Assembly: GCF_000392615.1 (NCBI RefSeq)
Contig: NZ_KB933398.1
Location: forward strand, 1,118,753-1,182,752
DNA: 64,000 bases
Direction of reading: 5' to 3'
DNA from: Lysinibacillus sphaericus OT4b.31
GTDB lineage: Bacteria; Bacillota; Bacilli; Bacillales_A; Planococcaceae
This document shows, piece after piece, positions 1 to 8,170 of the stretch. Positions within the stretch are counted from its first letter, which is position 1. Each line of letters starts with the position of its first letter. A program made the translations under genes and the position numbers. The notes under the pieces were generated by a model. That model was not told the DNA's origin and ran no database searches. It saw nothing but the letters and a program-made list of their open reading frames with translations.

Positions 1-118
1 AGGGATGAGCCAGTATGGTGCAGAGGCAATGGCGAGCGATGGAAAGACTGCTGCAGAAATTTTACACTACTATTATCAACAAATTGAGATAAAAAAAATA
101 GATGCATGTTTAAAATAA
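1..118 (+). CDS. spoIID: Stage II sporulation protein D, C-terminal fragment
   Basis: Only the last 38 codons are in the window, in frame from base 2 to a TAA at 116-118. The fragment opens with GMSQYGAEAMA, the conserved C-terminal motif of SpoIID/LytB-family lytic transglycosylases, followed by the usual tail (AAEILHYYY). SpoIID digests septal peptidoglycan during engulfment in the mother cell. The identification rests on this motif and on spoIIQ lying directly downstream, as in Bacillales. The upstream part of the gene is outside the window. Confidence 0.85.
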   Translation, partial: GMSQYGAEAMASDGKTAAEILHYYYQQIEIKKIDACLK

Positions 119-155
119 CTTCTAGTTGTTCACACTGCAACTAGAGGTGATGAAA

Positions 156-809
156 ATGAGAGAGGATAAAAATAGTAAAACTTCTCAAAAAGAACAGTTA
201 CAGAAGAAACCTTGGTTTTGGCCAGCAGTGTATGCGGGTGGCGCTCTAATGCTAGCAGGTATTTTATTTGGTTACAATAGTCTTGTATCAAAAGTAGAAG
301 AGGCTCCGTTACCAGATTTAGCGCAAGTGGAACCAGGTCCAGTAGTTGAAACCAATGCACGTACAGAAACAATGAAGTACCCATTCAAGGAAACGAATCT
401 TAGTAAAGTACAAGTTTCACAGGAATTTTATGAGCTAGAGGCCAATGAAGAATCACGTGAGAATGCCTTAATGGTATTCAATCAAACATTCACTACTTCA
501 TCTGGTATTTCGCTTTCTATGAATGGAGAAGAGTTTGAGGTAGTTGCTGCTTTGAGTGGTAAAGTACTAGAGGTAAAACTAGATGCGTTCACAGGCAATA
601 AGATTGTACTAGAGCATTCGAATGGTAAGCAGACACAATATAGCTCTGTGAAGGACATTGCAGTGAAGGAAGGCGATGAGGTGACACAAGGTCAGGTACT
701 AGGAAAAGCAACTGACAATGAGTGGAATCAAGCAGCTGGCGTTCACATGCATTTTGAAGTACTAGAAAACGGAAAATTTATTAATCCAAAGAAATTATTA
801 GCGTTTTAA
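156..809 (+). CDS. spoIIQ: SpoIIQ forespore membrane protein, degenerate M23 (LytM) domain
   Basis: SpoIIQ is made in the forespore. It spans the inner forespore membrane and pairs with mother-cell SpoIIIAH to link the two cells during engulfment. Seen here: a charged N-terminus, one transmembrane segment at about residues 20-40 (WFWPAVYAGGALMLAGILFG), then an extracytoplasmic M23/LytM fold. The second metal motif HMHFEV is kept near residue 203, but the position of the first HxxxD histidine is occupied by a Ser-rich stretch (SSGISLSMNGE), so zinc hydrolase activity is unlikely. B. subtilis SpoIIQ is degenerate in a similar way. The frame opens at 126, but AGAGGTGA at 144-150 favours the ATG at 156 (the ATG at 150 overlaps the Shine-Dalgarno). 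It begins 37 bases after spoIID. Confidence 0.88.
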   Translation: MREDKNSKTSQKEQLQKKPWFWPAVYAGGALMLAGILFGYNSLVSKVEEAPLPDLAQVEPGPVVETNARTETMKYPFKETNLSKVQVSQEFYELEANEESRENALMVFNQTFTTSSGISLSMNGEEFEVVAALSGKVLEVKLDAFTGNKIVLEHSNGKQTQYSSVKDIAVKEGDEVTQGQVLGKATDNEWNQAAGVHMHFEVLENGKFINPKKLLAF

Positions 810-890
810 AAACTACATTCGCGCCCGTTCGTTGCTGTCATAGCGCTTTCGCACTGACAAAACATCCGTACGCGATAAGCGCTGATCTAA

Positions 891-917
891 AAAAAGCCAC
901 GAACAGTGGCTTTTTTG
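891..917 (+). terminator. Rho-independent terminator after spoIIQ
   Basis: A GC-rich stem (AAAGCCAC / GTGGCTTT) with a 5-base loop is flanked by A and T runs, about 80 bases after the spoIIQ stop. Confidence 0.85.
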
Positions 918-1026
918 GCGCGAGTACATAATTTATCCAAAAATATGTCAGTTGGAGAAAGAAGCCTAAAACAATCTCAACTTTGCGACAGCTGTTTCAT
1001 GAGCCACATTTAAATGCTTGAGTGAC

Positions 1027-1057
1027 AAGATATTAATAAAAAAATCAGCATATTAAC
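1027..1057 (+). promoter_or_regulatory. Candidate sigma-E promoter of spoIIID
   Basis: GATATT at 1029-1034 and CATATTAA at 1049-1056 are separated by 14 bases, close to the sigma-E pattern (-35 ATATT, -10 CATA). spoIIID is a known sigma-E gene, which supports the assignment. The match is short and the leader to the GTG start would be about 110 bases. Confidence 0.45.
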
Positions 1058-1172
1058 AGAAAGTGCAAATCGTGTTCTGAATAGCTTTGTCCTCACATAA
1101 GGTGAAGAAATGCGCAGACGTGCATCTGATGCCAAAGCCATTTTGTGAAATTGTGTGGAAAGGACGAAGAAC

Positions 1173-1433
1173 GTGCACGAGCACATTCGGAAGCGCTGCA
1201 TTCGCCTCGGTGAATTATTGATTGAGACGCGTGAAACTGTGCGTGTCCTCGCGAAAATGACAGGTTATTCAAAAAGTACGGTGCACAAAGATTTAACAGA
1301 GCGATTACCTACAATTCATGAAGGATTAGCTGAGCAAGTGAAAGAAATACTCGCCTACCATAAGGCCGTACGTCATATTCGTGGAGGAGAGGCAACGAAA
1401 AACAAGTGGAAAGAAAGAGCGAGTCAAGAATGA
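1173..1433 (+). CDS. spoIIID: Sporulation transcription factor SpoIIID
   Basis: SpoIIID is a small mother-cell DNA-binding protein that activates and represses many sigma-E and sigma-K genes. The protein is 86 residues from GTG 1173, close to the family size of about 90. The hallmark helix-turn-helix is clear: TVRVLAKMTGYSKSTVHKDL followed by TERLP. The C-terminal basic region ends in RGGEATKNKWK, also typical. An open frame reaches back to a GTG at 1155, but AAAGGA at 1159-1164 sits 8 bases before GTG 1173, and the shorter product (HEHIRKR at its start) matches the usual SpoIIID N-terminus. Its position directly before mbl is the Bacillus arrangement. Confidence 0.93.
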   Translation: MHEHIRKRCIRLGELLIETRETVRVLAKMTGYSKSTVHKDLTERLPTIHEGLAEQVKEILAYHKAVRHIRGGEATKNKWKERASQE

Positions 1434-1601
1434 TTCGTTCTTTTTTTGTACCTGATTACGTCAACTTATATAATTGAAGGAAAACATACATATTCACTAA
1501 ATTTAGGTGAAATTACCAATAGGGTGTGATAAAATATTCTAGATAAACAGATAAAAATGAACGTTATGTAGTTGGAACTGGCGGGAAGGAGAAATTATAG
1601 A

Positions 1602-2597
1602 ATGTTTTCGAAAGATATTGGCATTGACTTAGGAACTGCGAACGTATTAATCCACGTAAAAGGGAAGGGAATTGTCCTGAACGAACCTTCTGTGGTGGCG
1701 ATTGATAGAAAAACAAATAAGGTATTAGCGGTAGGGGAAGAAGCTCGACAAATGGTAGGGCGCACGCCGGGCAATATAACTGCAATTCGTCCATTACGAG
1801 ATGGAGTAATTGCAGATTTTGATGTTACAGAAGCAATGCTTAGACATTTTATCAATAAATTAAATTTAAAGGGCTTTTTAACGAAGCCACGTATACTAAT
1901 CTGCTGTCCAACAAATATTACTAGTGTTGAACAAAAGGCTATTCGTGAAGCTGCTGAAAAATCGGGCGGTAAAAAAGTATATTTAGAAGAAGAACCTAAA
2001 GTAGCAGCAATAGGTGCAGGTATGGATATCTTCCAACCAAGCGGTAATATGGTCGTTGATATTGGTGGTGGGACAACAGATATCGCTGTCCTTTCAATGG
2101 GGGATATTGTAACGAGTGAATCTATCAAGGTTGCTGGAGATGTTTTTGATAACGATATTTTGCAGTACATTAAAAAAGAATATAAGTTGCTGATTGGTGA
2201 ACGTACAGCAGAGGCAATTAAAATGACGATTGGTACAGTATTTAAAGGTGGTCGTAGTGACTCAATGGATATTCGTGGTCGTGACATGGTAACAGGCTTA
2301 CCGCGTACAATTGCTATCCACTCGGAAGAAATTGAACGTGCCTTACATGAATCGGTGGCGATGATTGTTCAATCGGCGAAAAATGTACTAGAAAAAACAC
2401 CACCAGAGTTATCCGCTGATATTATTGATCGTGGCGTTATTATTACTGGCGGTGGTGCTTTGTTACACGGCATGGACCAGCTATTAATTGAAGAGTTAAA
2501 AGTACCTGTTTTCATTGCAGAACACCCGATGGATTGTGTTGCAATTGGTACAGGCATTATGCTTGAAAATATCGATCGAGTACCTGCTTCCCTATAA
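1602..2597 (+). CDS. mbl: Rod-shape cytoskeletal protein Mbl (MreB family)
   Basis: Mbl is an actin-like ATPase that forms membrane-associated filaments and guides peptidoglycan synthesis along the cylinder wall. The start IGIDLGTANVLIHVKGKG is the phosphate-1 motif of MreB/Mbl. Further ATPase motifs are DIGGGTTDIAVLS (phosphate 2) near residue 157 and IITGGGALLHGMD (adenosine motif). From ATG 1602 the protein is 331 residues, matching Mbl, and the GIVLNEPSVVA segment plus the location after spoIIID distinguish it from MreB and MreBH. The frame opens at TTG 1572, but the extra 10 residues are not part of the family and AAGGAG lies about 10 bases before 1602. Confidence 0.95.
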   Translation: MFSKDIGIDLGTANVLIHVKGKGIVLNEPSVVAIDRKTNKVLAVGEEARQMVGRTPGNITAIRPLRDGVIADFDVTEAMLRHFINKLNLKGFLTKPRILICCPTNITSVEQKAIREAAEKSGGKKVYLEEEPKVAAIGAGMDIFQPSGNMVVDIGGGTTDIAVLSMGDIVTSESIKVAGDVFDNDILQYIKKEYKLLIGERTAEAIKMTIGTVFKGGRSDSMDIRGRDMVTGLPRTIAIHSEEIERALHESVAMIVQSAKNVLEKTPPELSADIIDRGVIITGGGALLHGMDQLLIEELKVPVFIAEHPMDCVAIGTGIMLENIDRVPASL

Positions 2598-2618
2598 TAA
2601 TAGAATGAGGTGATTCCT

Positions 2619-3452
2619 TTGTTTAAAGGGTTTTATACTGTAGCAACAGGGATGATTACACAACAAAGACGTACAGAATTATTAACTAATAACTTATCAA
2701 ATGCCAGTACTCCTGGATTTAAGGCAGACCAATCAACAATTCGTTCGTTTCCGGACATGCTTATGTCAAGCGTAGGTAAAACGAATGCACCTGCTAATCA
2801 GCAAGCTGGTTCGCAATATATGAGCCAAGTTGGTGCATTGAACACAGGGATTTACATGCAGGAAACATTGCCAAATTACATACAAGGTCAAATTTATAGC
2901 ACAGATTTACCGACAGATATGGCCTTAATCGATGGGTACTTACCGCAAAATGAAGATGGTGTTACAGGCTCGATTTTCTTCCGTTTAGCTCATCCAGAAG
3001 GTGGAGAAGCGTATACGCGTAACGGGAACTTTACTTTAGATGGTCAAGGCTATTTAGTAAATCCACAAGGGCTGTATGTGCTATCTGAAGCAGGTCAGCG
3101 CATCCAGCTACAAAATGATGATTTTCGCTTAGACCAAGACGGTACAATTTATGTAGATAATCAACAGGTAGCACGAGTAGGTGTATCTTTTGCTGCAAAT
3201 CCGAACATGCTACAAAAACAAGATAACGGCTTAATTCGTACACAAAATGGAGAAAATTTACCGACTGCTTATGGTGCGAATGGTGTATCCTTTACACTAA
3301 GTCAAAATTTCCTTGAGGGTTCGAACGTTGATTCTAGTCGTACCATGACAGACTTAATGACAGCATACCGCGCGTTTGAAGCAAATCAAAAAGTGTTACA
3401 AGCTTATGATCGCAGTATGGAAAAGGCTGTCAATGAAATTGGCAAAATATAA
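2619..3452 (+). CDS. flhO: Flagellar hook-basal body rod protein FlhO (FlgF/FlgG family)
   Basis: This is a distal-rod component of the flagellar basal body. The N-terminus carries the flagellar rod signature (LLTNNLSNASTPGFKADQ), and the C-terminus the matching coiled-coil half (TDLMTAYRAFEANQKVLQAYD) that packs with it. The middle is a rod D1-type beta domain (YTRNGNFTLDGQGYLVNPQG). I chose TTG 2619 because GAGGTGA at 2607-2613 is correctly spaced for it and FlhO proteins begin near this point. A GTG at 2610 overlaps the Shine-Dalgarno. It follows mbl by 21 bases and precedes flhP, as in B. subtilis, so the three are probably co-transcribed. Confidence 0.9.
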   Translation: MFKGFYTVATGMITQQRRTELLTNNLSNASTPGFKADQSTIRSFPDMLMSSVGKTNAPANQQAGSQYMSQVGALNTGIYMQETLPNYIQGQIYSTDLPTDMALIDGYLPQNEDGVTGSIFFRLAHPEGGEAYTRNGNFTLDGQGYLVNPQGLYVLSEAGQRIQLQNDDFRLDQDGTIYVDNQQVARVGVSFAANPNMLQKQDNGLIRTQNGENLPTAYGANGVSFTLSQNFLEGSNVDSSRTMTDLMTAYRAFEANQKVLQAYDRSMEKAVNEIGKI

Positions 3453-3476
3453 TAAGCAAACAGGAGGCGTTGTCAA

Positions 3477-4316
3477 TTGTTACGTACGATGATTACCGCA
3501 ACTAATACAATGGGGCAATTGCAAAATAAATTAGATACGATTAGTAATAATATTGCTAACAGTAATACACATGGCTATAAAACACAGGAATCTACTTTTA
3601 ATGAATTGCTCTATCAACAATTCAATAATGATAAGCAAGACCGCGCTGAGCGTCAAACGCCTGTTGGTATTCGCTATGGCGCTGGGGCAATGCTCGGCCA
3701 AATTCAAACGAATCATAAACAGGGCTCATTACAAACAACAAATCGTGACCTTGATTTTGCTTTTACAAAACCAAAGCAATATTTTAATATTTTGATGCCA
3801 GATGGTGAAAATGGATCAAAAACAGTGTATACTCGTCAAGGTGACTTTTATTTATCACCATTGAATAATGGAACGGCTATGGTTGTAAATGCAGATGGCT
3901 ATCCACTTGCAGATGCATCAGGGCAAGCGATTACATTACCGGATAATGTGAAAAGCTTTGGTATAAGCAATGGAGGCGTTTTAGAGGCAACTGATGCGAA
4001 TGGCAATATTATTCGTACAGATATAGCCGTTACAGAACTGCAAAAGCCACAGCTAATGGAGCATATTTCTGGCACATATATAGGTTTACCGAATAACTTA
4101 GCCGAATTAGGGTATAATCAAGCTGAAGTATTAACGGAATTACAAGGGGCAAATCGTCAGCAAATAGGCATGCAAGGTGGTACGCTTGAAATGTCGAATG
4201 TCAACTTATCAAAAGAGATGACAGATTTAATCCAAACACAGCGTTCTTATCAATTCAATGCAAGAGCCGTAACCTTAGCAGACCAAATGCTGGGACTGAT
4301 TAATGGTATTCGATAG
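3477..4316 (+). CDS. flhP: Flagellar hook-basal body rod protein FlhP (FlgG family)
   Basis: This is the second rod protein of the pair, 279 residues from a TTG start. AGGAGG at 3462-3467 supports TTG 3477. The N-terminal signature (LDTISNNIANSNTHGYKT) and C-terminal motif (LSKEMTDLIQTQRSYQFNAR) are diagnostic for axial flagellar proteins, and the ending GDQMLGLIN-type sequence (ADQMLGLINGIR) matches FlhP. The central domain contains YTRQGDFYLSPL. It lies 24 bases after flhO, so it is probably translated from the same mbl-flhO-flhP message. Both rod genes lie outside any large flagellar operon in this window. Confidence 0.9.
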   Translation: MLRTMITATNTMGQLQNKLDTISNNIANSNTHGYKTQESTFNELLYQQFNNDKQDRAERQTPVGIRYGAGAMLGQIQTNHKQGSLQTTNRDLDFAFTKPKQYFNILMPDGENGSKTVYTRQGDFYLSPLNNGTAMVVNADGYPLADASGQAITLPDNVKSFGISNGGVLEATDANGNIIRTDIAVTELQKPQLMEHISGTYIGLPNNLAELGYNQAEVLTELQGANRQQIGMQGGTLEMSNVNLSKEMTDLIQTQRSYQFNARAVTLADQMLGLINGIR

Positions 4317-4363
4317 GTTAACGCTCTTATAAATGTCTAGTTAGAAATGAAGGAGTACAAGCT

Positions 4364-4648
4364 ATGACAAACGATTCACGTCGCCGTTCTGTGCCGACAA
4401 AAGAAACCGAAACGCCACCAGAAGAGAAGGAACGACGCTCAAATGGAGAGCAACGAGAGGTTCGATGGGTGCAAATACGACTGATTCCGATTTGGTTACG
4501 TGTTGTACTTGTTATCGTGTTAATCGTAGTTGCAGCTATTCTAGGAACAATGGTTGGCTACAGTGTAATAGGCGAAGGTAAAGCACTGGATGTTTTTAAA
4601 ACAGAGACATGGCAGCATATATTTGACATAATGAATGGTAAAGAATAA
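4364..4648 (+). CDS. EpuA/YwzB-like small membrane protein (annotated as RNA polymerase 'beta-subunit' family)
   Basis: A 94-residue protein with a charged, Arg/Glu-rich N-terminal half and one strong transmembrane helix at about residues 45-67, followed by a short conserved tail (GEGKALDVFKTETWQHI). This is the EpuA family pattern (IRLIPIWLRVVLV..., then DVFK..TW.HI). Databases label the family as an RNA polymerase beta subunit, but nothing in this sequence resembles a polymerase subunit. The membrane location is what can be supported; the function is unknown. It sits between flhP and fabZ as in Bacillus relatives. A GGAG Shine-Dalgarno precedes the ATG. Its last codons form one arm of a 13-bp hairpin. 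Confidence 0.75.
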   Translation: MTNDSRRRSVPTKETETPPEEKERRSNGEQREVRWVQIRLIPIWLRVVLVIVLIVVAAILGTMVGYSVIGEGKALDVFKTETWQHIFDIMNGKE

Positions 4649-4664
4649 TAATATTCTTTACCAT
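4635..4664 (+). other. 13-bp perfect hairpin across the EpuA-like stop codon
   Basis: ATGGTAAAGAATA at 4635-4647 pairs perfectly with TATTCTTTACCAT at 4652-4664 around a 4-base loop. The left arm contains the last coding codons. No U-tract follows, so it is a weak candidate for an intrinsic terminator. It could be an mRNA 3'-end stabiliser or processing site between this gene and fabZ. Confidence 0.7.
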
Positions 4665-4707
4665 CCTTTGCGTTTTACATAAATACATATTCTAAGGGGG
4701 AAAAGAA

Positions 4708-5151
4708 ATGTTAACAGCAGAACAAATTCAAGCAATTTTACCACATCGTTATCCTTTTCTATTTGTCGATCGTATTGTGGAATTAGAAGAAGGTAAGCGT
4801 GCAGTAGGCTTAAAAAATGTTTCCATTAACGAAGACTTCTTTAATGGCCATTTTCCAGGTTATCCAGTAATGCCAGGCGTATTAATTGTAGAAGCATTAG
4901 CACAAGTGGGTGGGGTAGCATTATTAAATGCAGAGCAATTTAAAGGACGTCTAGCTTTTTTAACAGGTGTAGACAATTGTCGCTTTAAGCGTCAAGTAGT
5001 GCCGGGAGATCAGCTTCGATTAGAGGTAGAATTCGTAAAGCTACGCGGTGCTATGGGCAAAGGACACGGTATTGCTACTGTCGATGGTGAGCTAGTATGT
5101 GAGGCAGATATTTTATTTGCAATTGGACCGGAACAGCCAAAACAGCCTTAA
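4708..5151 (+). CDS. fabZ: 3-hydroxyacyl-ACP dehydratase FabZ
   Basis: FabZ removes water from 3-hydroxyacyl-ACP in the elongation cycle of type II fatty-acid synthesis. It is a 147-residue cytoplasmic hot-dog-fold enzyme. The hallmark N-terminus [13 protein letters not shown] and the active-site helix [19 protein letters not shown] are present; by count the catalytic pair is His48 and Glu62. Length and motif spacing are normal. A strong AGGGGG Shine-Dalgarno precedes the ATG. In B. subtilis the homologue (ywpB) has the same neighbourhood. Confidence 0.95.
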   Translation: MLTAEQIQAILPHRYPFLFVDRIVELEEGKRAVGLKNVSINEDFFNGHFPGYPVMPGVLIVEALAQVGGVALLNAEQFKGRLAFLTGVDNCRFKRQVVPGDQLRLEVEFVKLRGAMGKGHGIATVDGELVCEADILFAIGPEQPKQP

Positions 5152-5307
5152 TTTGCAATTATAGGCTAAAAGTTATAAAATAATGTAGTTGAATATTTTT
5201 TTGGTTTTATAAATGATTTATGTTCTGAGAGCGCGATGGCGAATAAGCGATTGTGAATTGAAATACATGTAATTTGAGGTTTTTTAAAACGTAGGAGGAT
5301 TATATAG

Positions 5308-5691
5308 ATGTATAAGGAATTGTCTTCAGGTGTTAAAATTAGCATTACGCGTTCGATTTCAACATCTTTCGAATCATACTTGGCAAGTATTGGTTGGGAT
5401 GAAGAGCGCTTTTCTATGGAAGACTTCATTGCTAGCTGGCAGTCTTATTTTCAGCAAAATGCCGCTTGGATCGAAAAAATCCCATCAGATGTTTTGATGA
5501 GTACTGAATTCCATGAAGAAATGGCTCAAAAAATCGATGAGGTAATTGCCAAAATTTTAAATGAAGAACCAACAGCTAAACAGGTCGAAACAATCGAGGC
5601 ATTACAAAAAGGGCTAGATACAAACTATACTTATGACTGTAAAGCTGAGGCAGCATATATCGAACAGTTATTAAAAGAAAAACAAAAATAG
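5308..5691 (+). CDS. Hypothetical protein, 127 aa, soluble, mainly helical
   Basis: I do not recognise the family. The protein is acidic and has no signal peptide or membrane segment. Stretches such as EEMAQKIDEVIAKILNEEPTA look helical and amphipathic. AGGAGG lies 9 bases before the ATG, and codon use resembles neighbouring chromosomal genes, so it is probably a real expressed gene. It stands alone between fabZ and a lipoprotein gene on the same strand, with 155 bases upstream, enough for its own promoter. No function is proposed. Confidence 0.6.
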   Translation: MYKELSSGVKISITRSISTSFESYLASIGWDEERFSMEDFIASWQSYFQQNAAWIEKIPSDVLMSTEFHEEMAQKIDEVIAKILNEEPTAKQVETIEALQKGLDTNYTYDCKAEAAYIEQLLKEKQK

Positions 5692-5802
5692 TTTGTAATA
5701 AAATCGGATAGTAACCTTCTTTCCCGGGCAATCTATGTAGGATCACAAATGCACAAGATGTATTTGATGACATAGTACCTAACGGAGAAAGGAGGTTTTT
5801 TT

Positions 5803-6213
5803 ATGTGGAAAATGTCATTTTTCACCATGATTCTTGCTACAGTATTCCTTGGAGGTTGTAACTGGGGAAACAATGCAGCTGACGAGACTCCCATGGAGGA
5901 TACAAGGAACGACATTCGTGAAGGCGTCAATGATGTCGAAGATGCAATAGACCCAGACAGGAATGATGACGTCTATGATCGTGATGTTAACGGTGATCGT
6001 GGTACAGTTAATGATAATAATGTAATTCCAGATGCTACAGCACCAGGAACCAATGCTGATATGAACGGCACAAATGGTGTTGACAACGCCCCTAATGCGA
6101 ATGGTGTCGATCGTAATAACAACAACATGAACGGTACAAATGGCGTCAATAATGAAGATATTATTGAAGACAATAAAGACATCAAAGACCGTGACAACTT
6201 AGATAACCGATAA
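5803..6213 (+). CDS. Asn/Asp-rich putative lipoprotein
   Basis: The 136-residue product starts with a short signal peptide and a lipobox (VFLGGC, lipidated Cys at residue 19). The rest is low-complexity and hydrophilic, very rich in Asn, Asp and Gly, with the short repeats MNGTNGV and NADMNGTNG and an acidic/basic tail (DIIEDNKDIKDRDNLD). It should be attached to the outer face of the membrane by its lipid and be mostly disordered. AAAGGAGG precedes the ATG. A good terminator follows directly. The function is unknown; Asn/Asp-rich lipoproteins of this kind are common in sporulating Bacillaceae. Confidence 0.65.
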   Translation: MWKMSFFTMILATVFLGGCNWGNNAADETPMEDTRNDIREGVNDVEDAIDPDRNDDVYDRDVNGDRGTVNDNNVIPDATAPGTNADMNGTNGVDNAPNANGVDRNNNNMNGTNGVNNEDIIEDNKDIKDRDNLDNR

Positions 6214-6218
6214 ATACA

Positions 6219-6255
6219 AAAAGAGTGATTCCCATTATACGGAATCACTTTTTTC
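6219..6255 (+). terminator. Rho-independent terminator after the lipoprotein gene
   Basis: The stem AGTGATTCC / GGAATCACT is followed by TTTTTT and preceded by an A-run. Confidence 0.88.
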
Positions 6256-6270
6256 TGTATGGAGAAGTGA

Positions 6271-6408
6271 GGAAGGTGCGGGTATTCCTGCGAAAGCGAA
6301 GGGAGTACGCGTGAAAGTGAAGCGATTACCCGCGGAGGTGGAGGAAATACCTGCGAAAGCGAGGCAAATACCCGCGAAAGCAGCAAGCAAATCTGCGAAG
6401 TGTGCACA
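6271..6408 (+). repeat. 21-bp-period tandem array, type A (core GCGAAAGCGA)
   Basis: The GAAAG-like element recurs at 6271, 6292, 6313, 6334, 6355, 6376 and 6397, exactly 21 bases apart each time. This gives about 6.5 units with divergence (CCTGCGAAAGCGA, CGCGTGAAAGTGA, CGCGGAGGTGGA and so on). The array lies between the convergent lipoprotein and NERD genes and stops 12 bases before the NERD stop codon. On the minus strand it reads as heptads such as ASLSQVF. There is no gene in it. Confidence 0.85.
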
Positions 6409-6420
6409 AATTCATTTAAA

Positions 6421-7395
6421 TTACTCAAAAAATGGTTTCATATATTCCTGTAAATTGTCAGGTAGCAGGTAGACTCGATTTTTAAAAGTTCCTGTATAGG
6501 AAAATTGGAATTTTTTCAATAAGCGATTAGCTGAGTCACTCGATTGAATACCAAAAAATGCACGCAATTGACTGTTGGTAATTGTTTGTCTTACTAGTAA
6601 GCGATAATCTTGCAAAGCTTCGGCAAAAATTTCTGCACTTGCATAGTTGCAAATTGAACATTTCCAAAAGCCGCGATGATAATGCATTTGGTATTTATAC
6701 TGGCATTTTGGACAAAGGACACCATGGCGGAATCTTGAAGAAGCAATAAAGGGAGGTAATACTTGTGGTTGGTGGTGATCACGAAATCGCTGTACAAAAC
6801 GGGATAACTGTTCATTCGTTAATAAGGATTTTGGATATTTATTAAAAAGTAGCTGAAGATGACTTTGAAGTCCTGACACATGAAAAATTGGAACCGAATT
6901 TGGGTGTGTCGCGATAATAGCAGATGGGTTAGACAAGATAATTGCACCTTCAATGGGAAGAGAATGGTTTTGAGAAAAAACTTTTAGGAATTGAATATGA
7001 CGGTGAATTTGATTGATTGCATTGGGAAAGCCCTCAACTGTTCCATCAGGCTTTGTCCGTGTACATTGATGTGTATTTCCATTAAAGTCTAGACGCCCGT
7101 TAATGTTTTTTATTTCAATAATTAACATAAAACGATTACATATAAAGAGGGTATCGAGTTGATGTGTATGGTTTGCTCCATTAGTCAGTAGTAAATTATG
7201 CAATATAAAAAAAGTATTTGGACATATTATTTCATCCCATTCACGGTCTACTCTTTTTTCACCAGCAAATCCTGCATCCAATCTTCTAAATTGCTCGGCA
7301 TAATAGCTAATGCGAGCATCTCCCTTCTTTAATCTTCTCTGTATAGCCTCTAGCCACAACAATTTTAATGGTTTTTCTCGTACATCAAATTTCAA
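6421..7395 (-). CDS. NERD-domain (nuclease-related) protein with C-terminal zinc ribbon
   Basis: NERD domains are related to restriction-type nucleases and are found in plasmid and chromosomal proteins of uncertain role. Seen here: a helical N-terminus, then AGEKRVDREWD, the catalytic-like segment QLDTLFICNRFMLIIEIKN (a D...E-x-K pattern) at about residues 79-97, and a two-pair zinc ribbon CPKCQYKY...CSICNY near residues 232-255. A helical C-terminal domain (TNSQLRAFFGIQSSDSANRLLKK) may be a winged helix. It begins at TTG 7395, preceded by GGAGGG with 7-base spacing. A decayed relative with the same domain order is at 15183-16146. DNA cleavage is an inference from the fold. Confidence 0.75.
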   Translation of the reverse strand: MKFDVREKPLKLLWLEAIQRRLKKGDARISYYAEQFRRLDAGFAGEKRVDREWDEIICPNTFFILHNLLLTNGANHTHQLDTLFICNRFMLIIEIKNINGRLDFNGNTHQCTRTKPDGTVEGFPNAINQIHRHIQFLKVFSQNHSLPIEGAIILSNPSAIIATHPNSVPIFHVSGLQSHLQLLFNKYPKSLLTNEQLSRFVQRFRDHHQPQVLPPFIASSRFRHGVLCPKCQYKYQMHYHRGFWKCSICNYASAEIFAEALQDYRLLVRQTITNSQLRAFFGIQSSDSANRLLKKFQFSYTGTFKNRVYLLPDNLQEYMKPFFE

Positions 7396-7455
7396 ATGCG
7401 TTCCCTCCTATATTTTTTACATCACATTTTCCCTGATTGTTCTCGCTTGTCCAAT

Positions 7456-7489
7456 ATAAAAAAACGATACGTAAAACTACGCATCGTTC
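7456..7489 (-). terminator. Terminator for ywpF (minus strand)
   Basis: An imperfect stem (AACGATAC / the complementary bases near 7481-7488) sits just below the ywpF stop. Read on the minus strand it ends in a T-run of seven. Confidence 0.65.
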
Positions 7490-7499
7490 TAGAGGTGAA

Positions 7500-7925
7500 T
7501 TAGTCATTTTTCAGTTTTGGCCGTTCTTTCATACCATGCGCGAAGCGGTCCAGTAACTCTTCTGATGAAACGCCCTCTGCAAGAAGTTCTGCAAGCAGTT
7601 GCTCAGCATATTTTGAACGTTTTATCTTTAATGTCCCTTTTAAAAGTATGGAGATCTGTTCGCCAATTTCATGTACGGCATGTACGGCAACGCGGAAAGG
7701 GGCAGGTTCATTATCGGGAGATGAAATAACTGCACGGACATTGAAAACGGCATCATTCGCTAATAATTCATCAAATACCGAGCGGAATTGTCGGTCCATA
7801 AACAGTTCAAGAATCCAAGATTGATGGCTGTTTTCCTGGTTAATAATAATGCCATCGACTAAAGGAAAAGGTTGTATGCCATCTTTGGTAACAAGATCAA
7901 AGGAAAGCATTTTAAATGTTTTCAT
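7500..7925 (-). CDS. ywpF: YwpF-like family protein
   Basis: A 141-residue cytoplasmic protein with the YwpF start MKTFKMLSFDLV and the conserved core PLVDGIIINQENSHQSWILE. The C-terminal half has a helical segment (YAEQLLAELLAEGVSSEELL). The function of the family is unknown. A longer frame begins at 7949, but GGAGG in the minus-strand leader is spaced for the ATG at 7925, and this start matches the family. In B. subtilis ywpF lies near ssbB/ywpH and fabZ/ywpB. Here it faces away from ssbB, with about 300 bases between their starts. Confidence 0.8.
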   Translation of the reverse strand: MKTFKMLSFDLVTKDGIQPFPLVDGIIINQENSHQSWILELFMDRQFRSVFDELLANDAVFNVRAVISSPDNEPAPFRVAVHAVHEIGEQISILLKGTLKIKRSKYAEQLLAELLAEGVSSEELLDRFAHGMKERPKLKND

Positions 7926-8170
7926 TATGTATCCTCCTAAGTCGGTCATTCCTTTTAGTATAACATAATCAATTAGGCATGGTGTATCACTGGCTTTTGC
8001 ATACTTAATTAGTAAAGTGATAAATATGCAAAATTTAAAATTTTAAAAAACAGGGCTATTTATTACGTACATAAGCTTCATTTTGGCAAAACATTCTAAC
8101 AATGAAAAATAAACATATCAATATAGCCAATTTATGCTTAAAAATCAGCATAAATTACAAAACTCGACTT
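7926..8170. other. Divergent intergenic region between ywpF and ssbB
   Basis: This is an AT-rich stretch with no open frame of note. It should hold the ywpF promoter and upstream control sites of ssbB. Several A-tracts and T-tracts (AAAACTCGACTTTTGCCAAT starts at 8159) resemble the A-box/T-box layout of ComK sites, but the spacing is not exact. Confidence 0.4.

Noticed and set aside
1595..2287. 230-codon ORF on the minus strand
   Set aside because: It is a shadow of mbl with no Shine-Dalgarno, and its translation is low in helix-forming and rich in Ser/Ile as expected from antisense.
5973..6428. 151-codon minus-strand ORF
   Set aside because: It is antisense to the lipoprotein gene and runs through the type A repeat. 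The SLSQVF-like repeats are translated repeat DNA.
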